Shown piece after piece: positions 25,501 to 32,895 of a stretch of DNA of 64,000 bases. The notes beneath the pieces are model-generated. The model did no database searches, was not told where the DNA came from, and was given only the letters and a program-made list of their open reading frames with translations. The stretch covers positions 1 to 64,000 of the forward strand of contig NZ_FOFB01000011.1 in the NCBI RefSeq assembly GCF_900110645.1, written 5' to 3'. This stretch comes from Neolewinella agarilytica (GTDB lineage: Bacteria; Bacteroidota; Bacteroidia; Chitinophagales; Saprospiraceae). How positions within the stretch are numbered: position 1 is the stretch's first letter; each line of letters starts with the position of its first letter. Position numbers and translations under genes: made by a program.

Positions 25501-25870
25501 TACCCTCAACGGTGAGTGTACGGCTGAAACAACGCTAACGGTTACCGTAGATCAGGCCCCAATGGTAGAGCTGACGGGCTCAACAACCTGTATTACAGGC
25601 TTTGACCTTGAGGATGCCCTTACGATCAGCCCCGCTGACCTGACGGGTGAGTTCCAAACATCGGGTGACGGAACCTTTACTACCGGAAACCGGGTGCCGG
25701 GCGCTACGGAATATATACCCGGACCAATGGACCGCGAGGCTGGTTCTGTGTCTTTCCGTTTTGTTAGCGACGACCCCGAAGGGCCCTGTGGGCCGGATGT
25801 AGCGCGGATGGATTTTACCATCTTGTTAGTAGACTGTGGAAACTTTGGCTGGGACGGATCGAACGACTAA
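19514..25870 (+). CDS. Giant secreted protein, putative surface adhesin-like
   Basis: 2118 residues beginning with a signal peptide (hydrophobic AVISAFSLLFLLITVNTLSA, cleavage near residue 37). The rest is beta-rich, acidic, Gly/Asp/Thr-rich and studded with cysteines, with repeated stretches of the kind found in DUF11/conserved-repeat and SdrD-like surface proteins (for example ITVCYTYTEC-like and GADPDFNESNEFLDF segments). I cannot delimit individual domains by eye. No T9SS sorting domain or anchor is visible; the protein ends abruptly at DCGNFGWDGSND. Secretion route is therefore unclear; it may be truncated or a partner-dependent export substrate. ATG 19544 is an alternative start that shortens the n-region. 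A strong hairpin follows. Confidence 0.75.
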   Translation: MYSLPITGPSMFGWVRTAVISAFSLLFLLITVNTLSAENSKGLTSAGFSDLLPGALLTEQSKLQLTYRTHRFVALPATSLLSPDPDQLRVQDLRNIECYAQPDALEVCGAGDTIPIMLFTKSVPPLQDIRLDVVFEDGIEYGGFAYVDNTLANSGAQLDTISTENPESPSFLLDQVSEATGGVIVYLGVRAECGVDFSINNPDVTINFSYTNADGVACTGSVTLEDYGGNVIIPKVVITNDPPNLNLNRPGNIRCHSLDVSQSTINASATGYIFTASNYGFEEGISIVEVRRAGNVLAATDYTIDAVTGEMTLTVTDPTADGFLDFNEIETINVCYTYTECFPNVDFTPVYTAVSACDGVFCTGPVDQRSAGELRSNFPQNPAWQAEIVGEQLPDVCTGQPYVLDIELGAAGDLEITDQMESINLFLRRCKNPGLFLDTVALVSLDGATILGVFDESIYSVRGEDQVTASTGVPTANRAGTVTLDLRQNDLVSGGGLTDTDGDGFFDDMPGDESIRLRFVFGVACASDELACNSGANLPGGPDAGADCQFREISLSGRTGCDTRNRTATLPLLNLQNFDAESTSEYTNEETFTFGGSMYSGYDFGEIGRSTMGGPLNATTKPINFSYTLGDNDLFACDPVGTGVAKLELLITGNEYLLDNMEFTDIAFNGMTVSPGKVTVARPMTGELLFTVDTGSVMSGVPFDYDFSVTLDTPRCAPPALLFVDAFLTTQCADGCDCAPVRTCTSTTFTVDPDSLGCVCEYTISTFVKRVNTNFEDETRTTEVDPETISQQDIRRFVSGDTLEILYQLTVEPGADPDFNESNEFLDFRTDLRVTGGASATSQNFQAMFDLQTARVQSFTINRKDGTEIDVGASISGDINVGASGVLINSGGDNTFGYGINEPEMAGLPNGGYTFGTGNSSNDDLDGRLLRLQVNNLNGQPDANTPFFDLVGGRFIGEDTINIVWHVVLVDNPSWNGMVSTMSLTGLVDSRGYIGDPADNVIYNTDGNQCSPTSEPFQYADPMVEGSSRIEYTDDCEATLVVSYDVTGIPSDWYTNEYRLVAGIEEFDINFPEPYYYAGGATVETGGLSPVPVEPTGSSNVDTATVNGQQVLFPNGTGILSFVDAEKADGVRPDGYAGYGGPDEALSDVITVGGTYPLLGFMGGAEDSLVFRIPLVRGCSAEATSGGGLSLNFDAANLHLPDLFSNGTFQTSGSASVDGEVLDNDGNVVQARRESDGAVSDPPVTGSRFYPFLRLEDSPQFLPGFPINRERRINNVVAVTETGARPTEIVSAASVGMDFLTDDMGTETNTYMLCPDGGEILPGGALSIELSNSVELLSISGDATSFSIASATDSSIFYAVEIPAENVADDCFEITLTTDLLFCDAGMVCMTPILGCPGSQIDITQQVNVYKEFMLECSPAVCYEYRGGTTEVDISFNLPTQSDLCSDQTYSILYVNNGSGSLSDLQPVIQIPTGLDVDFSSFEITLIGGGTMALSPPVANPDSNTIYGSGYVFDQTEIDAFLSPNEFEVGDIIEITFDAATSCDFINGTPLAARLNAADACQQPQYIMDTTSDPIRVATPDVPEPLFELDLPELIQVSCSESGTELLITTLNVGKAPTTELEVMFTLPAGFSLEADDVVVVAPSDFVIDDIVEEDLGGGVTMYSFTGPESIAIGGALCVKVMLNVDGIDCGVYQLSAGFKQATAPLTCPTTMETCTLASLLSESSIFDVEVVPTVTLGTDNEITADCGPTPGTFNIAYDLEIVAPSAAYTGPAAVELYRDANANGTYEPGTDQQLGTTMNINVAIDSGEVASISGMFNEIDVLDVCPVLIRFTVPGCACGESVLSVMDILPTFLNDLGESVALCPGEEGMLTGICAPLDYSFNPVTAGTVTDNGDGTVSFSLNDGFTEAILQVGGTFGVCPVDVSIPVISNDPFEFGPYTAEVCNEGAQEIDFNIPPALQEDLEILILPSIGLDDPTSFEPTISDLQADQVYTVQFTLNGECTAETTLTVTVDQAPMVELTGSTTCITGFDLEDALTISPADLTGEFQTSGDGTFTTGNRVPGATEYIPGPMDREAGSVSFRFVSDDPEGPCGPDVARMDFTILLVDCGNFGWDGSND

Positions 25871-25902
25871 TCCCCCGATTGATCTCTGACCAGTAAACCA
25901 TA

Positions 25903-25962
25903 AAGCGGTCGGTAATAAGTGTTCAGTGCAAGCATTGCCTGAGTACTTATTACTGGCCGTTT
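25903..25962 (+). terminator. Long hairpin terminator after the giant gene
   Basis: 25903-25926 and 25939-25962 pair over 24 positions in RNA, with all five departures from perfect complementarity being G-U pairs, around a 12-nt loop. TTTTAGGTTTT overlaps and follows the right arm. It lies between the 2118-residue gene and the lipoprotein gene at 25997. Confidence 0.7.
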
Positions 25963-25996
25963 TAGGTTTTGAGGAGGAGCTCCTTTATTTTACGGG

Positions 25997-27229
25997 ATGC
26001 TTCGCTTGCTCCTCCCTTGCTCACTTATATTTTCTCTTTGCACCTGCGCGCCGTCGCCCTCCGAACCACGAAAGTCAGCGAAAACTGCTCTTCAGGACCA
26101 ATTCGAAGGCTTCTGGCTCGGTCAGTGCATCGCAAACTGGACGGGACTTATCACCGAAATGGATAAGATCGGTGAGGTGGGAAACATTAAAACAGCTGCT
26201 TTTTATACCCGTGCTGACTGGGGCGGACCGGATGAGCCGAATATCTGGTCAGGGGACAGTATCAGCAAGATTTCGCCGATCATTGATTTTGTTCTCGTGC
26301 CTCCGGACAGCGTCTGGGGAGCGGACGATGACACCGATATTGAGTATATGTACCAGCACCTGTTGGCACAGCACGAAACGCCCCTGCTTAGGCCGGAGCA
26401 GATCGCCGCTGGCTGGATGGAACATATTCACCATGAAGAAGAAAACTACCTCTGGGTCAGTAACCAGCGGGCGCTTGATCTCATGCTGTCAGATACGCTG
26501 CCGCCGCTAACGGGAGATCCGCGCTACAACGAGCATTATGCGATGATCGATGCCCAGTTAACAACGGAAATATTTGGTCTTTACGCCCCCGGCGACCCGG
26601 CGAAAGCATTGGAAATGGCGCATCTTCCCATTCGTACAACGGCCCGGGAAGAAGCTGCAGAAATCGCCGAATTCAACGTCGTTATGTATTCCCTGGCGGC
26701 GGAGGAGGGCGACGGCGCGCAGGTGCAGCGTTTGGGGGATGAAGCAAGGAAGTACCTCACCAACGGCCGCTACCCGGCGGCCATGTACGACTTCGTTCGC
26801 GCCCGGTACAGCGCCGGCATCCCCTGGGAGCAATGCCGCGATGCCGTCTACCAGCACTATCAGGTTGATCAGGCCGATGGATACGACATCAGTAGCCAGA
26901 ACATCTATTGCAACGGCTGCTTCGCCGCCGGTATCAACTTCGCCGCCTCCATCATCAGCCTGCTCTACGGAGAAGGTGACCTCAAAGAAACCATCAAAAT
27001 CGGTACTCTTTGCGGTTGGGACTCTGATAACCCCACCGCCACCTGGGGCGGCATGCTTGGCTTCATGATGGGCCGCAAAGCCATTGAGGAAACCTTCGGG
27101 CAGCCGCTTTCCTCCAGCTTCTGGATACACCGCACCCGCCGCAATTTTCCCCGGCAGGGAATGGACAACTTTGCCCGCATGGCCCGGGAAGGAATGAAGA
27201 TTCGCGAAATGGTGAGGGAGCAAGGATAG
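25997..27229 (+). CDS. Exported ADP-ribosylglycohydrolase-family lipoprotein
   Basis: 410 residues. The N-terminus (MLRLLLPCSLIFSLCTCAPSP) looks like a lipoprotein signal with Cys15 or Cys17 as the modified residue. The body matches the ADP-ribosylglycohydrolase (ARH/DraG) fold: metal-binding DDDTD at residues 110-114, and GWDSDNPTATWGGMLG with Asp342 and Asp344 near the C-terminus, as in the family's second metal motif. DraG-type enzymes remove ADP-ribose from proteins or related substrates inside cells; an envelope-localised member likely acts on another ligand, such as a nucleoside or glycoside, so the substrate should not be assumed. It stands alone after a terminator. Confidence 0.8.
   Translation: MLRLLLPCSLIFSLCTCAPSPSEPRKSAKTALQDQFEGFWLGQCIANWTGLITEMDKIGEVGNIKTAAFYTRADWGGPDEPNIWSGDSISKISPIIDFVLVPPDSVWGADDDTDIEYMYQHLLAQHETPLLRPEQIAAGWMEHIHHEEENYLWVSNQRALDLMLSDTLPPLTGDPRYNEHYAMIDAQLTTEIFGLYAPGDPAKALEMAHLPIRTTAREEAAEIAEFNVVMYSLAAEEGDGAQVQRLGDEARKYLTNGRYPAAMYDFVRARYSAGIPWEQCRDAVYQHYQVDQADGYDISSQNIYCNGCFAAGINFAASIISLLYGEGDLKETIKIGTLCGWDSDNPTATWGGMLGFMMGRKAIEETFGQPLSSSFWIHRTRRNFPRQGMDNFARMAREGMKIREMVREQG
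26039..26059 (+). repeat. Partial match to the dispersed repeat in the lipoprotein signal region
   Basis: TGCACCTGCG is followed by CGCCGTCGCCC, matching the left half of the consensus exactly but not the right half. It encodes Cys-Ala-Pro at the lipobox region of the ADP-ribosylglycohydrolase-like lipoprotein. It may be chance. Confidence 0.3.
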
Positions 27230-27891
27230 GCTTGAGTTCGTGGGGCCATAAAGTTCGGAGCGCCCCTCAATCTTCGATAAGAAACCTACGGACTAACTAT
27301 AGCAATCGCTACTGCCCGAACCGGGTTTCAGTCGGGGTGAATTGGCAGGACGAGATAGTTTATCGTGCATCGTTTTCCGAACGGAAGCCATTAAGACGGC
27401 CGGAGCCAAAAATATGAAGGTGTAGATGGCCGGAAGGGAGGCGTTTTGTCCGCTTAACTCCATCATCAGCAGGTGAAAAGGGAGAGAGTGTTAACAACAG
27501 GTGAAGCGGTCTGTACGGGGTCGATGGATGTTTTTGGGTGACAGAAAGCTTTATTTTGAGTTTTAATTGAAAAAAGCTGAACTTTTTTTGAAAAAAAGAG
27601 GCGCTCCGAAGGCTTCATATTGTTACGGAATTTAATTTTGATTTTTGACTGTTTTCGATGTAATAGTTTGACGATGATGGTTTTATCAGTGGTAAATATT
27701 CTGCTTCGGGGCTAACTGTTTTTTCAATATTTCAGAATAAAATTTTATTTAAGATTAAAATCAGCCGTTGTTAACGAATAGAATTTGGTAAATTTGAATT
27801 ATAGCTATAATTTAGTGCTAAGGTCATGCTGTGTTTTGCTATTGTGGTGGTATGTTAACTTTTGATTTAAACACAACAGAAATACAGCTCT
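27230..27891. other. 660-bp non-coding region upstream of the polysaccharide locus
   Basis: No gene is supported. Base composition turns AT-rich toward the right. TTCGGAGCGCC at 27254-27264 is inverted at 27600-27610, but 11 bp with no target duplication is not enough to call a mobile element. The best promoter for the locus is at 27768-27796 (listed separately). A second weaker candidate, TTTTG at 27834-27838 with TAACTTTTG at 27856-27864, is spaced 17 bp. Confidence 0.5.
27768..27796 (+). promoter_or_regulatory. Promoter of the polysaccharide locus (TTG-N18-TAAATTTG)
   Basis: TTG (27768-27770) and TAAATTTG (27789-27796), an exact TAnnTTTG, are 18 bp apart, one short of the usual 19-21. This would give a leader of about 90 nt before the upxY start at 27892. 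Confidence 0.5.
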
Positions 27892-28449
27892 ATGGTACAC
27901 ACTAATTTTACAAACGGTATATCAGATATAAGGTGGCTTGTTTTGTACGTCGGCTCAAGAAAAGAGAAGGCAGTACTCAAGTCATTAGAATCTAATCAGA
28001 TCGAGGCCTACGTCCCCCTTAAGGAGCGACTATATAAGTATGCCAGTAAATCACTGGTAAGGCAATTACCGATAATCCCTGGCTATGTATTTGTCCGGGC
28101 CGGAAAAAAAGACCTGGGCCCGATTCTGGGTATCCCATTTGTCTTTGGCTTCCTGAAAACGGGAGATAGCTATTCAGTCGTCTCTGAAGGGGAGATATCC
28201 CATCTGCGAAGATTGTGTAGCGCTGACCAGCTAAGCTGGTGCGAAGAGCCCGTTGATACACTCCGGGCTGGAGCATTGGTGGAAATTGTACGAGGTCCTT
28301 TAGCAGGCGTCAGGGGGCGGTTCGTCGATAAAAAAGGCAAGGATTTATTTGTGGTTTCTTTTGGAGATCAACTTCAGACCCAACTTGGAACCTTTGAGAT
28401 CCGAAGAAAAGATATAACACTTTTAGAAGAGGTATTCATGGACAAATAG
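27892..28449 (+). CDS. upxY: UpxY/NusG-family transcription antiterminator
   Basis: 185 residues. An NGN domain (about 13-115, WLVLYVGSRKEKAVLKSLES and IIPGYVFVRA) is followed by a KOW motif (ALVEIVRGPLAGVRGRFVDK, about 125-155), the layout of specialised NusG paralogues. In Bacteroides, UpxY proteins encoded first in capsule operons prevent premature termination in the long leader of their own operon. Here the gene is the first of the polysaccharide locus and is followed by an intrinsic terminator at 28582-28602, as the UpxY model predicts. No UpxZ-like partner was seen. Confidence 0.88.
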   Translation: MVHTNFTNGISDIRWLVLYVGSRKEKAVLKSLESNQIEAYVPLKERLYKYASKSLVRQLPIIPGYVFVRAGKKDLGPILGIPFVFGFLKTGDSYSVVSEGEISHLRRLCSADQLSWCEEPVDTLRAGALVEIVRGPLAGVRGRFVDKKGKDLFVVSFGDQLQTQLGTFEIRRKDITLLEEVFMDK

Positions 28450-28581
28450 TTTTCCGTGATCACTGTGGTATTAAAGGTAATGTGCACCAATATTTGCTTG
28501 TAAAAGCCAGGGTGCCAGTACCGGATCGCTTTTGTTTAATTACACACTAAATTATTATACAAACAAGCTGTCATCCCCTTG

Positions 28582-28602
28582 AAAGGGTGATCGCACCTTT
28601 TT
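28582..28602 (+). terminator. Leader terminator between upxY and the polysaccharide genes
   Basis: AAAGGGTG (28582-28589) pairs with CACCTTTT (28594-28601) over 8 bp including one G-U, around the loop ATCG. The right arm runs into a T-run (28598-28602). It lies 132 bp after upxY and 134 bp before the phosphatase gene, where an antiterminator would act. Confidence 0.6.
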
Positions 28603-28735
28603 AATAACCCTAGAGGCAATTCTTATTTATTTGTTTTTCTTCAGGAAGTGAGTCTCCCCGACGCATAGAGGGCGAAGCCATTCCATTGATAGTCAGAGCT
28701 TTTACACGGAGGTTTATTCATATCAAAACAGAACG

Positions 28736-29482
28736 ATGAAGAATTTATTTTCCTTTAATTTTTTTCACCGAGCAAACCTGTTGCCTGACTATAGCTTCCT
28801 GGGGACTGATATCCACTCACATATTTTGCCTGGAATTGATGATGGTGCCCAAACGTTAACGGAAAGTTTTCAGTTATTAAACGGGTTGAGCGAATTAGGG
28901 TTTGAACGCTTTTACGCAACCCCTCACGTAATTGCTGATCGGTATCCGAATACGCCGGAGACGATACAGAGTGCTTTAAAAAAAATAACAGATGTCATTT
29001 CTAATCGGGGCGATACATTTCATGTAGAGGCTGCTGCTGAATATCTGATTGATGAAAGTTTTGAGCACTTACTTGATGGCAAAGGAATAATGACGCTGCC
29101 AGGGAAACGGGTTTTAATTGAAATGCCATTTGTCGCTCCTTCTCCGAATATGGAAGAGTATATTTTCAAACTTCAGGTTAATGGACTTCATCCGGTAATG
29201 GCGCATCCTGAGCGTTATAATTACTGGCAGAACGAAACGGAAGAATGGAAACGGGTAGTTAAGCTTGGTTGTGAGTTACAGGTAAATCTACTGTCTTTAT
29301 TCGGGTACTATGGGAAGGGGGCACGTAATCGTGCATTCGATTTAATCAATAAAGGTTGGGTCAGTTTTTTGGCAACGGACATACACAATGTTCAACAGCT
29401 TTCAGTTCTAAAAGCCGGATTAAAAGACCGGTCAGTAGCAAAGCTGTTATCCGAACATGAGTTTTTTAATAATAGGTTGTAA
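28736..29482 (+). CDS. CpsB/YwqE-type protein-tyrosine phosphatase (PHP fold)
   Basis: 248 residues with a PHP-type metal site: DIHSHILPGIDDGA (Asp25, His27, His29, Asp35), later MAHPERY and a C-terminal LATDIHN motif. CpsB/YwqE enzymes dephosphorylate BY-kinases and so tune polysaccharide chain length. Its target is probably the C-terminal tyrosine cluster of the Wzc-like kinase two genes downstream. It is the first structural gene after the leader terminator and is spaced 22 bp from the next gene. Confidence 0.9.
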   Translation: MKNLFSFNFFHRANLLPDYSFLGTDIHSHILPGIDDGAQTLTESFQLLNGLSELGFERFYATPHVIADRYPNTPETIQSALKKITDVISNRGDTFHVEAAAEYLIDESFEHLLDGKGIMTLPGKRVLIEMPFVAPSPNMEEYIFKLQVNGLHPVMAHPERYNYWQNETEEWKRVVKLGCELQVNLLSLFGYYGKGARNRAFDLINKGWVSFLATDIHNVQQLSVLKAGLKDRSVAKLLSEHEFFNNRL

Positions 29483-29504
29483 ACACCAGTTAAAATAAAT
29501 TAAA

Positions 29505-30287
29505 ATGGAACACATAAACACTACCTTATTTATTTTAGTCATACTACTCTCCTCGTGTATAAACCATAAGGAGTTGGTAAACTTTAATGAAGCAAAACTA
29601 CCGGCTGATACGCCCGTGCCTGTACTGAACGCTTTGCAACTTCGGGTGGAGCCTGATGACCTGTTGAGAATTAACGTTCACAGTATTGATCCGGTAGCAG
29701 CGGCTCCCTTCAATATTGAACGACAATCTACGGGGAACACTCAAGGTATTGATTTTAACAGCCTGGAGTTGTTCAGTGGATACCTGGTAGACCGGGAGGG
29801 ATACATTGACTTTCCATTGCTTGGCAGGTTGATGGTGAAAGGGATGAATCTGGAGGAGATTAAAAACCTGATACACGGTAAGCTCAAGGTTTACCTTAAA
29901 GATCCCGTGGTGAGCGCCCGCTATCTGAATTTCAAAATTACGGTTCTGGGCGAAGTGTCTACTCCCGGGATCATACGCCTGACTAATTCACGGGTTACCT
30001 TACTGGATGCTTTAGGGCATGCAGGAGATTTAACTCCATATGCTGATCGTTCAGATATTTTGCTGGTTCGGGAGGGAGAGGAGACGCGTGTTTTTAAGCA
30101 CATTGATCTTCGGCGAGAAGACTTTTTCAATGATCCATATTTCTATTTAAAACAGAATGATGTGGTCTACGTGAAACCAATTAAGGCTAAAACTGCCACC
30201 GTTTCTGACCCTGGCCAACGTTTAATCTCTTATGGTTCGGCACTACTGTCTTTTGTTACCTTAATCTTTGCTTTTACGAGAGATTGA
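29505..30287 (+). CDS. Polysaccharide export outer membrane lipoprotein (Wza/OPX-like)
   Basis: 260 residues with a lipoprotein signal (Cys18 in LLSSCINHKE). A Poly_export domain covers about 48-130 (RVEPDDLLRINV, GYLVDREGYIDFPLLGRLMVKG) and an SLBB-like domain follows (ITVLGEVSTPGIIRL, LLDALGHAGDLTPYADRSDILLVR). A hydrophobic helix near the C-terminus (ISYGSALLSFVTLIFAFT) would span a membrane. It should form the outer membrane exit channel with the Wzc-like protein below. Shorter than E. coli Wza (about 379), which is normal for the phylum. Confidence 0.9.
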   Translation: MEHINTTLFILVILLSSCINHKELVNFNEAKLPADTPVPVLNALQLRVEPDDLLRINVHSIDPVAAAPFNIERQSTGNTQGIDFNSLELFSGYLVDREGYIDFPLLGRLMVKGMNLEEIKNLIHGKLKVYLKDPVVSARYLNFKITVLGEVSTPGIIRLTNSRVTLLDALGHAGDLTPYADRSDILLVREGEETRVFKHIDLRREDFFNDPYFYLKQNDVVYVKPIKAKTATVSDPGQRLISYGSALLSFVTLIFAFTRD

Positions 30288-30574
30288 TTGAGCATTTCTC
30301 ACAGGACATTTTCAGCAGTGTAAGAAGCATCCAGTGCTTCCTGACCGTTGTGCTGCTCAGGTTTAGCTCACTTGCCTGGCATCGTACAACATATTCTTGA
30401 TTTTGTCCGAATATTAAGTTGTGACCTGGCCTGGTCGATTTTTACAAGTCCCAGAAAGCTTTACTTGGGATTTTAGATACTACTGCTGGAAAATGGCAGC
30501 GAGAATCAAGTATTCATCCCATAATTAATTCAAAGTAACTTCTCTTGTCTACTTCAACATTGAATTCCGTACGT

Positions 30575-32893
30575 ATGCGCTCGGAGAATTTGGTGCCAAG
30601 CTTGAGCATCGATTACCGAGCCCTGATTTTTCGCTACCGCAAAAATTGGTTTTGGTTTGCCCTTACTCTATTGGTATTCGGATCTCTGGCTTTCCTGCAA
30701 TTACGATATGCTACACCGGAGTATACTACCAAAGGTAGTTTTATCGTCGAAGACCCGCTAGATAGTGACGGTGTTTCAACCCGGCAGTTCACACAACAAC
30801 TGGGGTTCTTTGATCAGAATAGTATTGAGGATGAACTTAACGTGATGCGTAGCCGGGCTTTGATGTGTGAGGTGGTTAAAAATCTAAAGCTGAATATAAA
30901 AGTGGTTCATAAGGGAAAGGTGCGAGATGTCGACATTTATCAGCCTGATCAGTTTGTCATTCAAATGGTTGATAGCCTTAACCAGGATTCAGTAGAACCA
31001 GAATACGGATCAATATCAATTCTGGGGAATTCGAAGGATGAGTTCAGGCTCGTCTCTCAAGGAGATACAACTGCAATGATCCCGGGAGAATCATTCCTCA
31101 TTGGCAATAAATTCTTTTCATTTAAACTGACGGATAAATACGAAAGTCCGGGAGAGGATGGTTTTTGGTATGTTGTCTCTTATCGTAAAGATGATGATGT
31201 AGCGGGTAGCATGGTGGGGAAATTAAGCATTTCCCAGAAGGGGCAATCCAATACTGTTGACGTGGTATATACAGACACAGATCCGGACCGTGCGGCGGAT
31301 GTTGTTAATGAATTGATCAATGTCTATAACTATAAAACTATAAATGAGCGTAGTCTGACGGGCGAGCAAACCGTTGCTTTCATTGATTCCCGATTGGAGT
31401 ATGTGAGCCGGGAATTATATTCTGTAGAAGCATCCGTTGCCGGGCTTAGGCAAAACGAGGGGATGGTGGTAGATCAGGCAACACGTGGAGCAGATTATTT
31501 AGCTCAGCTCAATGAAGCAGATGCTCAATTAAGTGAGCTTCAGGTAAGAAGAACGTTAATCGATGAGCTCAGGATGGAATTAAGTGGCTCAACGGAGTCT
31601 CATCGTCCACTTTCAGTGGCGTCAGAAATTATTGATGGTACACTTACTTTGTTAGTTGACAGATATAATACACTGATTTTTGAGCGGAGTCAAACACTGG
31701 AAGTCGCTATGCCGAATAACCCCGTGGTAATTACTTTCACGGAAAGGCTGAAAAATCTACGTAGAAGTCTACGGCAGAGTGTGGAAACACTTTATGAAGA
31801 AACAAACGAACGTATCAGTAGAATTGAACAGCGAATTCAGCCAATAGAACAGAGCATGAATCGTATGCCAGAGAATGAAAGAAAGCTTCTTCAGGTACTA
31901 AGACAACAGAAAATAAAGGAAAACCTCTTCGTTTTTCTTATGCAGAAACGTGAGGAAGCTGCTCTGACGGTAGCTGCTCAAATCCCTAATACTCGTATTG
32001 TTGATAAAGCAATTCCTAAACGAGTTCCGATTAGTCCGAAGCCAAAACAAACCTATATGCTGGCTTTTGGCCTGGCATTTCTTATTCCCGGACTCTACAT
32101 GTTTTTACAGGAAGCTTTTGATACGAAGCTTCAGTCAGAAAAAGACCTGGAGAAACTAACGGGTCTGACGGTAATTGGGCGAATCGCTCAGTCCAGTAAA
32201 AAGGCAGCAATTGTTGTTTCACGGGATAACAGATCTGGTGTGGCGGAAATGTTTCGTTTGCTAAGAACTAATCTGGGCTTTATGTTCAAAAAGGATCGTA
32301 CGCCAGTGTTGTTGTTTACTTCTGGAGTTAGTGGTGAGGGGAAGACTTTTGTCGCATCCAATTTGGGTTATAGCCTGGCATTAGGTAATAAGCGTACAGT
32401 ATTGGTAGGGGCAGATTTGCGCAAACCGCGCCTTGCTGAGGCAATGAAAAATGGTGCCAGGAAAACAAAGAGAATTAAGCCTGGTGTTGGGCTTTCAAAC
32501 TATTTGATCGGGCAGGCGACCTACGATGAAATTCTAAAGCCAACCAATAATGAAAATCTTTTCCTGATTGAAAGTGGTCCGATACCTCCCAATCCTTCAG
32601 AGCTTTTGTTGAGAGGGGAGATCGGCGAATTGATCAGACGACTGAGGGAGGATTTTGACGTTGTAATTATCGATTCAACTCCGGTGGGCCTGGTTACGGA
32701 CGCTTTGTTACTCAAGGAGTTGGTTGATATCACTCTGTATGTTGTGCGACTTGGGTATACACCCAAAATGAGCCTCGACGTTTTAACAGATATATCCGAT
32801 AAGGACAAATTACCTAATGTTGGAGTCGTTGTTAATGGTTTACAGCCAAAGCGTGACTATGGTTATGGTTACGCTCAAGGATACTATAAATAA
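30575..32893 (+). CDS. wzc: Wzc-like chain-length determinant and BY-kinase
   Basis: 772 residues from ATG 30575; a TTG ten codons earlier is an alternative start. A Wzz-type chain-length domain with two transmembrane helices (WFWFALTLLVFGSLAFL near the N-terminus; YMLAFGLAFLIPGLYMFL) flanks a coiled periplasmic region. The cytoplasmic BY-kinase follows with Walker A SGVSGEGKTF (from Ser583), A' VGADLRKPRL and Walker B VVIIDSTPVG. The C-terminus carries a tyrosine cluster (YGYGYAQGYY), the autophosphorylated tail. It controls polymer length and export together with the Wza-like protein and the CpsB-type phosphatase. The next gene starts 2 bp after its stop. Confidence 0.93.
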   Translation: MRSENLVPSLSIDYRALIFRYRKNWFWFALTLLVFGSLAFLQLRYATPEYTTKGSFIVEDPLDSDGVSTRQFTQQLGFFDQNSIEDELNVMRSRALMCEVVKNLKLNIKVVHKGKVRDVDIYQPDQFVIQMVDSLNQDSVEPEYGSISILGNSKDEFRLVSQGDTTAMIPGESFLIGNKFFSFKLTDKYESPGEDGFWYVVSYRKDDDVAGSMVGKLSISQKGQSNTVDVVYTDTDPDRAADVVNELINVYNYKTINERSLTGEQTVAFIDSRLEYVSRELYSVEASVAGLRQNEGMVVDQATRGADYLAQLNEADAQLSELQVRRTLIDELRMELSGSTESHRPLSVASEIIDGTLTLLVDRYNTLIFERSQTLEVAMPNNPVVITFTERLKNLRRSLRQSVETLYEETNERISRIEQRIQPIEQSMNRMPENERKLLQVLRQQKIKENLFVFLMQKREEAALTVAAQIPNTRIVDKAIPKRVPISPKPKQTYMLAFGLAFLIPGLYMFLQEAFDTKLQSEKDLEKLTGLTVIGRIAQSSKKAAIVVSRDNRSGVAEMFRLLRTNLGFMFKKDRTPVLLFTSGVSGEGKTFVASNLGYSLALGNKRTVLVGADLRKPRLAEAMKNGARKTKRIKPGVGLSNYLIGQATYDEILKPTNNENLFLIESGPIPPNPSELLLRGEIGELIRRLREDFDVVIIDSTPVGLVTDALLLKELVDITLYVVRLGYTPKMSLDVLTDISDKDKLPNVGVVVNGLQPKRDYGYGYAQGYYK

Positions 32894-32895
32894 TA

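Noticed and set aside
26716-26734. Another copy of the dispersed repeat (GCGCGCAGGTGCAG)
   Set aside because: Only part of the word matches and the frame is ordinary GC-rich coding sequence.
27254-27610. MITE-like element bounded by TTCGGAGCGCC inverted ends
   Set aside because: Only 11-bp ends, no target-site duplication and no internal similarity were seen.
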